NCBI GenBank assembly: GCA_019634165.1
Contig: JAHQVT010000012.1
Location: forward strand, 367,528-431,527
DNA from: Rhodospirillales bacterium
Lineage (GTDB): Bacteria; Pseudomonadota; Alphaproteobacteria; Rhodospirillales; Thalassospiraceae
Direction: 5' to 3'
DNA length: 64,000 bases
The notes below the pieces were generated by a model, which worked only from the letters and a program-made list of their open reading frames with translations, had not been told where the DNA came from and searched no databases. Positions 60,123 through 64,000 of this stretch are shown one piece after another (the stretch's first letter is position 1; each line of letters opens with the position of its first letter). The position numbers and the translations under genes are program-made.

Positions 60123-63100
60123 TTAATCGTTGTTGCGCGCGCTTAGCTGTTTGGTGGTTCGATCAAGCCTTTCGGCAAGAACCCGGATGAGCTGAACAGC
60201 AACGGCTTGGTCCTGTCGGACCAGGCCTAAGAATTCGGCTTTGTCGAGTTTGAGGACGGTCATGTCTTCGGCTGCGCGAATGGTTGCAGAACGCGGTGCA
60301 TCGACCAGAAGGGCGATTTCACCGATGACTTCCTTGGGATGAACATCACGAAGCTTAAGCGTTTGGTGTTCTTCGGTGGTGAGCCAGATTTCACCGAGGC
60401 CGGAAATGACGATAAAGGCAGCATCGCCCGGATCACCTTGTTTGACCAGGACCTCGCCACGCTTGAATGTCAGGCGAGGGCTGGTAAAGGCAAGCAGTTT
60501 GACAACACTTGGGTCAAGACCGGCAAAGAGCGGAATGGTTCGAAGTAGGCGAACTTCCTGATCAATGTCGCCGTCACTAAGCGCAAGGCTATCTTCGTCA
60601 ACTTCAACCGTTTCAGATGCGTCATCGTCATTTTTGCTGCGGCGTTTGACCAGCTTGCCATTCGACATGTGTAAGAAGATATCGAACTTGTCTTTGTTCT
60701 GATCGTCGCCATCGACCCATACCAGACTGGTTTTGTCGTTTTCATCGGTTAGATAACTGATGACACTTTCACGGGTTTCACGATCAAGTGCTGATAGGCC
60801 TTCATCAACGACAAGGAGGTCCGGGTTTTTAATCAAAGCCCGAACAAGGGCAATTTTCTGACGCAGGGTTTGTGACATCCGGCTGCCGCCAACACCAACC
60901 CGACTTTCAAGGCCCAGCGCAACCAGCCCTTCATAAAGACCGCCTTCATGGGCGATTTCAAACAGGACTTCACCAACCCGTTCTTCTGAATGCGCACGGC
61001 CATAGGCAAAGCGACCAAACAGCAAGTTATCAAGGATCGGAGCGGCTGGTGCGTAATCGTCTGCTTCGAAGAAGTCGATACGTTTGGCAAGCTCGGGCGG
61101 CATGTTTTCGCGAACGTGTGGGCGGGCCTTTAAGATAAGATTGCGGAAGTTATCATCAATCACCCGTAGACGATGCCGTGCGGGGGTAAGCTGCATGGCG
61201 ACGTCAAGAAGATGAAGTTGATCTTCTTTGCGCATGTCTTCGACATCCACCCCATCGGTACGTTTGAGGATGTTTTTAACTTCGGGGATTTCATCGGCCG
61301 AAACAAAGCTGTAGCGGTCAAAAAACTCATGCCCGGGTGGCAGTCCCGTAAACAGTTCGATCATGAGATCAAGCGTTTCACGGCCCATCCGGATCATTTT
61401 TTCATAGAGCCCGTTGTCGCGCAGACTGCTTTGGATGAATGGGTGTGAAAGGAAATCAAACCGTTTGAATTCTTCGGTACGTGATGGGGTACCGAACATC
61501 AGGTTCACCCCGACTGGGGCATTGTCGTTGTATTTTTCAATGTCATAAGGTTCGACAAGGTCAGAGAGTTCACGTTCTGCCAGAATTTGTTTAAGGCGTG
61601 GACGCACAGCCAGAACCGATTCAACCAGTTCTGGGCGATCTTCTGCACTAATGCGCCGCTGCAGGCCGATGCGATAAATATCGCGATCCAGACCAACGAC
61701 TTCTAACAGTCGCATCAATTCGCTTTGAAGTTCATCGTGGTTTGTAAAGCCAGGGCCGACATAGTCGATCCAATCTGCTGATGGATCATAGGGGATGTTG
61801 CCCGACATTTTGATTTCGTCGAACATCTCGCGGGTCAATTTCCACGGCAGTTCAACCGGATCAGACAGCTCGACCGCATCGACAAACTTTGGGTCGGGAT
61901 AGTCATGGTCATCTGCAGTGCCTTTGGGCGGGTTTTCGATTTTGGCGACGGCTTTGCCTTTGGCGCTATCTGATGGTGCCGCGTTGTCATTATTGCCCAA
62001 AAGCACCGGTTCTTGAGAAGATGATCCATCCTGATCGATAATGACTGGACGATGTTTCAGACCATAAAACAGGTTGTCAGCGATGCTGCCATTAAACAGA
62101 TAGGCATCCGCCCCAACATAGGCCAGACGCTGCCCGACGACGGCTGTTGGAAGGTTACTGGCATCAAGGTCTTTGAACTGAATACGTCCGCCCGTTGGAT
62201 TAAGGATACCTGCCAGAATACGCGCGACCTGTGATTTTCCGCTATCAGATGCGCCGGTCAGAAGGGCTTTGCTGGGTAAGGGCATGTTAAAGGAGACGTT
62301 TTCAACAACCCGTGTTCCATCATCGTCAATCCATGACAATCCGCTAACATCAAGTGGCCCGGCAAGCGCCGGTGACGTCGGTACGATGAGCTGATGTTCG
62401 GGATGAAGATCAGGTAGTTCGAACTGTTCGTGAAGTTGTTCATACTTGATGCGGGCATCGGCAAGGCGCTGATAATAAGCAAGAAGTTCCTTCCACGGTG
62501 CGGCCATGTCTTTGTAGGCAGCCAAGGCTGCGACCAGTGCGCCAAAGCTAAGATTGCCCTTGATCACCAGATAACCGCCAATCGAATAGAAGAAGAATGG
62601 CGTGATCTGCGCGATGAAGTTGTTCAGGAACTTGATAAAGAATTTGCGAAAATAGATTTCCTTGCGGATATCAAAAATCCGGCCCAAACGCTGGGTAAAG
62701 TGGGTGAGTTCATAGCCTTGGGTTTCGTTGGCGCGGATATCGGTTGCACCACCAACTGTTTCGCCAAGATGTTCTGACATCCGGCGCACATTTTGAACGC
62801 GCTCCTTGCCCAGAAGGTTGACCCGTCGTTGCAATTTCGGGATCAAGTAACCTTGCAACGGATAAAAGGCAATCGCTGCCATCCCCATGAGCGGGTCTTG
62901 AATAAAGATAAAGGCCGAAATCGTAATTAGAATACCGCCTTGATAAAGCGGAAGTGAAATTGCCTCGCCAAAGAAGCCGCCAAGCGGTTCGGCTTCGGCG
63001 GTGATCATGGAAACAATTTCGCCCTGACTGGTTTTGCGAAAATGCGGCAGGGGAAAGCGTAAAACCCGATCAAACAATGTATAGCGCAGGCGGCGCAACA

Positions 63101-63398
63101 TACGTTCGGCCATGACGCCCTGATAGACATTGATGAAATATTTGAAGCCGCCATTTACGAAAACAAGCGCAAGGAAAATACCCGAAAGGGCAAAAAGATA
63201 TTCAATCTGATTAAATGAAATTCCGGCAATGCTATAAGGCGCACCGGCACCGCCAATGGCTTCGTTGACAATCTGTTTTGGCAGATCGAGCGAATAATAC
63301 AAAAACGGAAATGAAAGCAGCGTCACCAGTGTCAGGATGATCTGCTGGAGGCGGCTATGGTGCCAGATATAGGCAAAAACCGATTTGGGCATTCGCAC
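60123..63398 (-). CDS. ABC-type exporter-like protein (TMD plus degenerate NBD with ~335 aa insertion) fused to C-terminal cyclic nucleotide-binding domain
   Basis: ABC exporter-type TMD residues 1-330; Walker A TGASDSGKS; Walker B LLVVDEGLSALD; Q-loop YVGAD, signature MSQTL and switch region atypical; C-term cNMP fold IPLFAGLDPSVVKLLAF...GDPGDAAFIVISG...EVIGEIALLVDAPRSATIRA. Confidence 0.88.
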   Translation of the reverse strand: MRMPKSVFAYIWHHSRLQQIILTLVTLLSFPFLYYSLDLPKQIVNEAIGGAGAPYSIAGISFNQIEYLFALSGIFLALVFVNGGFKYFINVYQGVMAERMLRRLRYTLFDRVLRFPLPHFRKTSQGEIVSMITAEAEPLGGFFGEAISLPLYQGGILITISAFIFIQDPLMGMAAIAFYPLQGYLIPKLQRRVNLLGKERVQNVRRMSEHLGETVGGATDIRANETQGYELTHFTQRLGRIFDIRKEIYFRKFFIKFLNNFIAQITPFFFYSIGGYLVIKGNLSFGALVAALAAYKDMAAPWKELLAYYQRLADARIKYEQLHEQFELPDLHPEHQLIVPTSPALAGPLDVSGLSWIDDDGTRVVENVSFNMPLPSKALLTGASDSGKSQVARILAGILNPTGGRIQFKDLDASNLPTAVVGQRLAYVGADAYLFNGSIADNLFYGLKHRPVIIDQDGSSSQEPVLLGNNDNAAPSDSAKGKAVAKIENPPKGTADDHDYPDPKFVDAVELSDPVELPWKLTREMFDEIKMSGNIPYDPSADWIDYVGPGFTNHDELQSELMRLLEVVGLDRDIYRIGLQRRISAEDRPELVESVLAVRPRLKQILAERELSDLVEPYDIEKYNDNAPVGVNLMFGTPSRTEEFKRFDFLSHPFIQSSLRDNGLYEKMIRMGRETLDLMIELFTGLPPGHEFFDRYSFVSADEIPEVKNILKRTDGVDVEDMRKEDQLHLLDVAMQLTPARHRLRVIDDNFRNLILKARPHVRENMPPELAKRIDFFEADDYAPAAPILDNLLFGRFAYGRAHSEERVGEVLFEIAHEGGLYEGLVALGLESRVGVGGSRMSQTLRQKIALVRALIKNPDLLVVDEGLSALDRETRESVISYLTDENDKTSLVWVDGDDQNKDKFDIFLHMSNGKLVKRRSKNDDDASETVEVDEDSLALSDGDIDQEVRLLRTIPLFAGLDPSVVKLLAFTSPRLTFKRGEVLVKQGDPGDAAFIVISGLGEIWLTTEEHQTLKLRDVHPKEVIGEIALLVDAPRSATIRAAEDMTVLKLDKAEFLGLVRQDQAVAVQLIRVLAERLDRTTKQLSARNND

Positions 63399-63480
63399 GT
63401 CCCGTCTTGTTGCTTGGAACTTTTGTTCCAGTCGCTCGTTTTTGTTTGGGTAGTGTGCAGATTACGCGCCGGCGGCCTGA

Positions 63481-64000
63481 TCAGCCAAGATCGAAACTTT
63501 GTGCCGGTTCGATAAATCCGCAGAAACCATCTGCCTTTGCGTCGGGCTTGTCATAGGCCTGATAATGATACAGCCACATCTTGGCTTTTACATCGTCTGG
63601 CAGGGTAACAAGTTGGTCGTAATGGGCATGCACACCGGAATGACGTGGTCCTAATTCACAATCTTGAAAAATGATATCTGCCTTTCGGTAGAAGGCCATA
63701 TGGGCATCAGGATTGAAAATCGCATCTGTTGTCAGAAAAAAGGACCTTTTCGCACCATGTCCGAACAAGGCATAGGAAATCATGGTGTTTTCGCTGGTGA
63801 CGATATGGGGTGCCGGGATGACATCAAGATGCATGCCCTGCCAATCAAATCCGTCGTTTGTGGTGAGCGGTATGACATCGAAATAAGATGAAAGCTGGCT
63901 ATTGCCATGGTCACTTATTTCAAGCCCGCCCCGCAGAGAATGTTCCCACAATGGGTCAAGAAGTTCGTCAACCGCAAACAGTTTTGCACGGTGGCCGTCA
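63481..64000 (-). CDS. MBL-fold metallo-hydrolase, 5' end truncated by window edge
   Basis: Frame open to window edge (...DGHRAKLFAVDELLDPLWEHSL); IIFQDCELGPRHSGVHAHYDQLVTLPDDVKAKMWLYHYQ resembles the C-terminal part of MBL-fold hydrolases. Confidence 0.7.
   Translation of the reverse strand, partial: DGHRAKLFAVDELLDPLWEHSLRGGLEISDHGNSQLSSYFDVIPLTTNDGFDWQGMHLDVIPAPHIVTSENTMISYALFGHGAKRSFFLTTDAIFNPDAHMAFYRKADIIFQDCELGPRHSGVHAHYDQLVTLPDDVKAKMWLYHYQAYDKPDAKADGFCGFIEPAQSFDLG

Noticed and set aside
1-64000. tRNA/rRNA genes, prophage, toxin-antitoxin or defence systems
   Set aside because: None recognised on reading; absence is not proven without tRNAscan/Infernal/HMM searches

Overview
The window looks like a typical alphaproteobacterial chromosome segment; gene content and codon style suggest a Rhodospirillales/Thalassospira-like marine bacterium (inference only). 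It is dense in catabolic and transport operons: (1) the end of a LivF-type ABC operon plus an amidohydrolase; (2) a polyamine-type (PotABCD-like) ABC operon with an aldehyde dehydrogenase, followed by LysR and a two-component system; (3) a Tat-exported IorAB molybdenum hydroxylase with XdhC and a MobA/MocA-like maturation factor; (4) a sugar ABC operon with its own LacI regulator and a GH63-like hydrolase, in which one permease carries an inserted DUF11-like domain; (5) an NspC/carboxynorspermidine dehydrogenase polyamine pair; (6) a LacI-linked RbsABC-like sugar operon; (7) a TRAP/amidase operon; (8) a near-complete ectoine/hydroxyectoine import and catabolism region (teaABC, enuR, eutABC, doeABCD, doeX); (9) a GT2 glycosyltransferase, and a large degenerate ABC protein fused to a cyclic-nucleotide-binding domain next to an MBL-fold hydrolase. 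The strongest 'second look' items are: two MITE-like elements found by eye (a 263 bp TA-flanked element inside the ectoine operon and a 322 bp element between a LacI operator and its ABC operon); duplicated dyad motifs likely to be the EnuR and LacI operators; a C13/G13 tract in a hairpin loop in front of xdhC; a DUF11-in-permease fusion; the degenerate ABC/cNMP protein with a ~335-residue insertion; and several short tandem repeats sitting on or beside stop codons. No tRNA, rRNA, CRISPR array, transposase gene or prophage was recognised.
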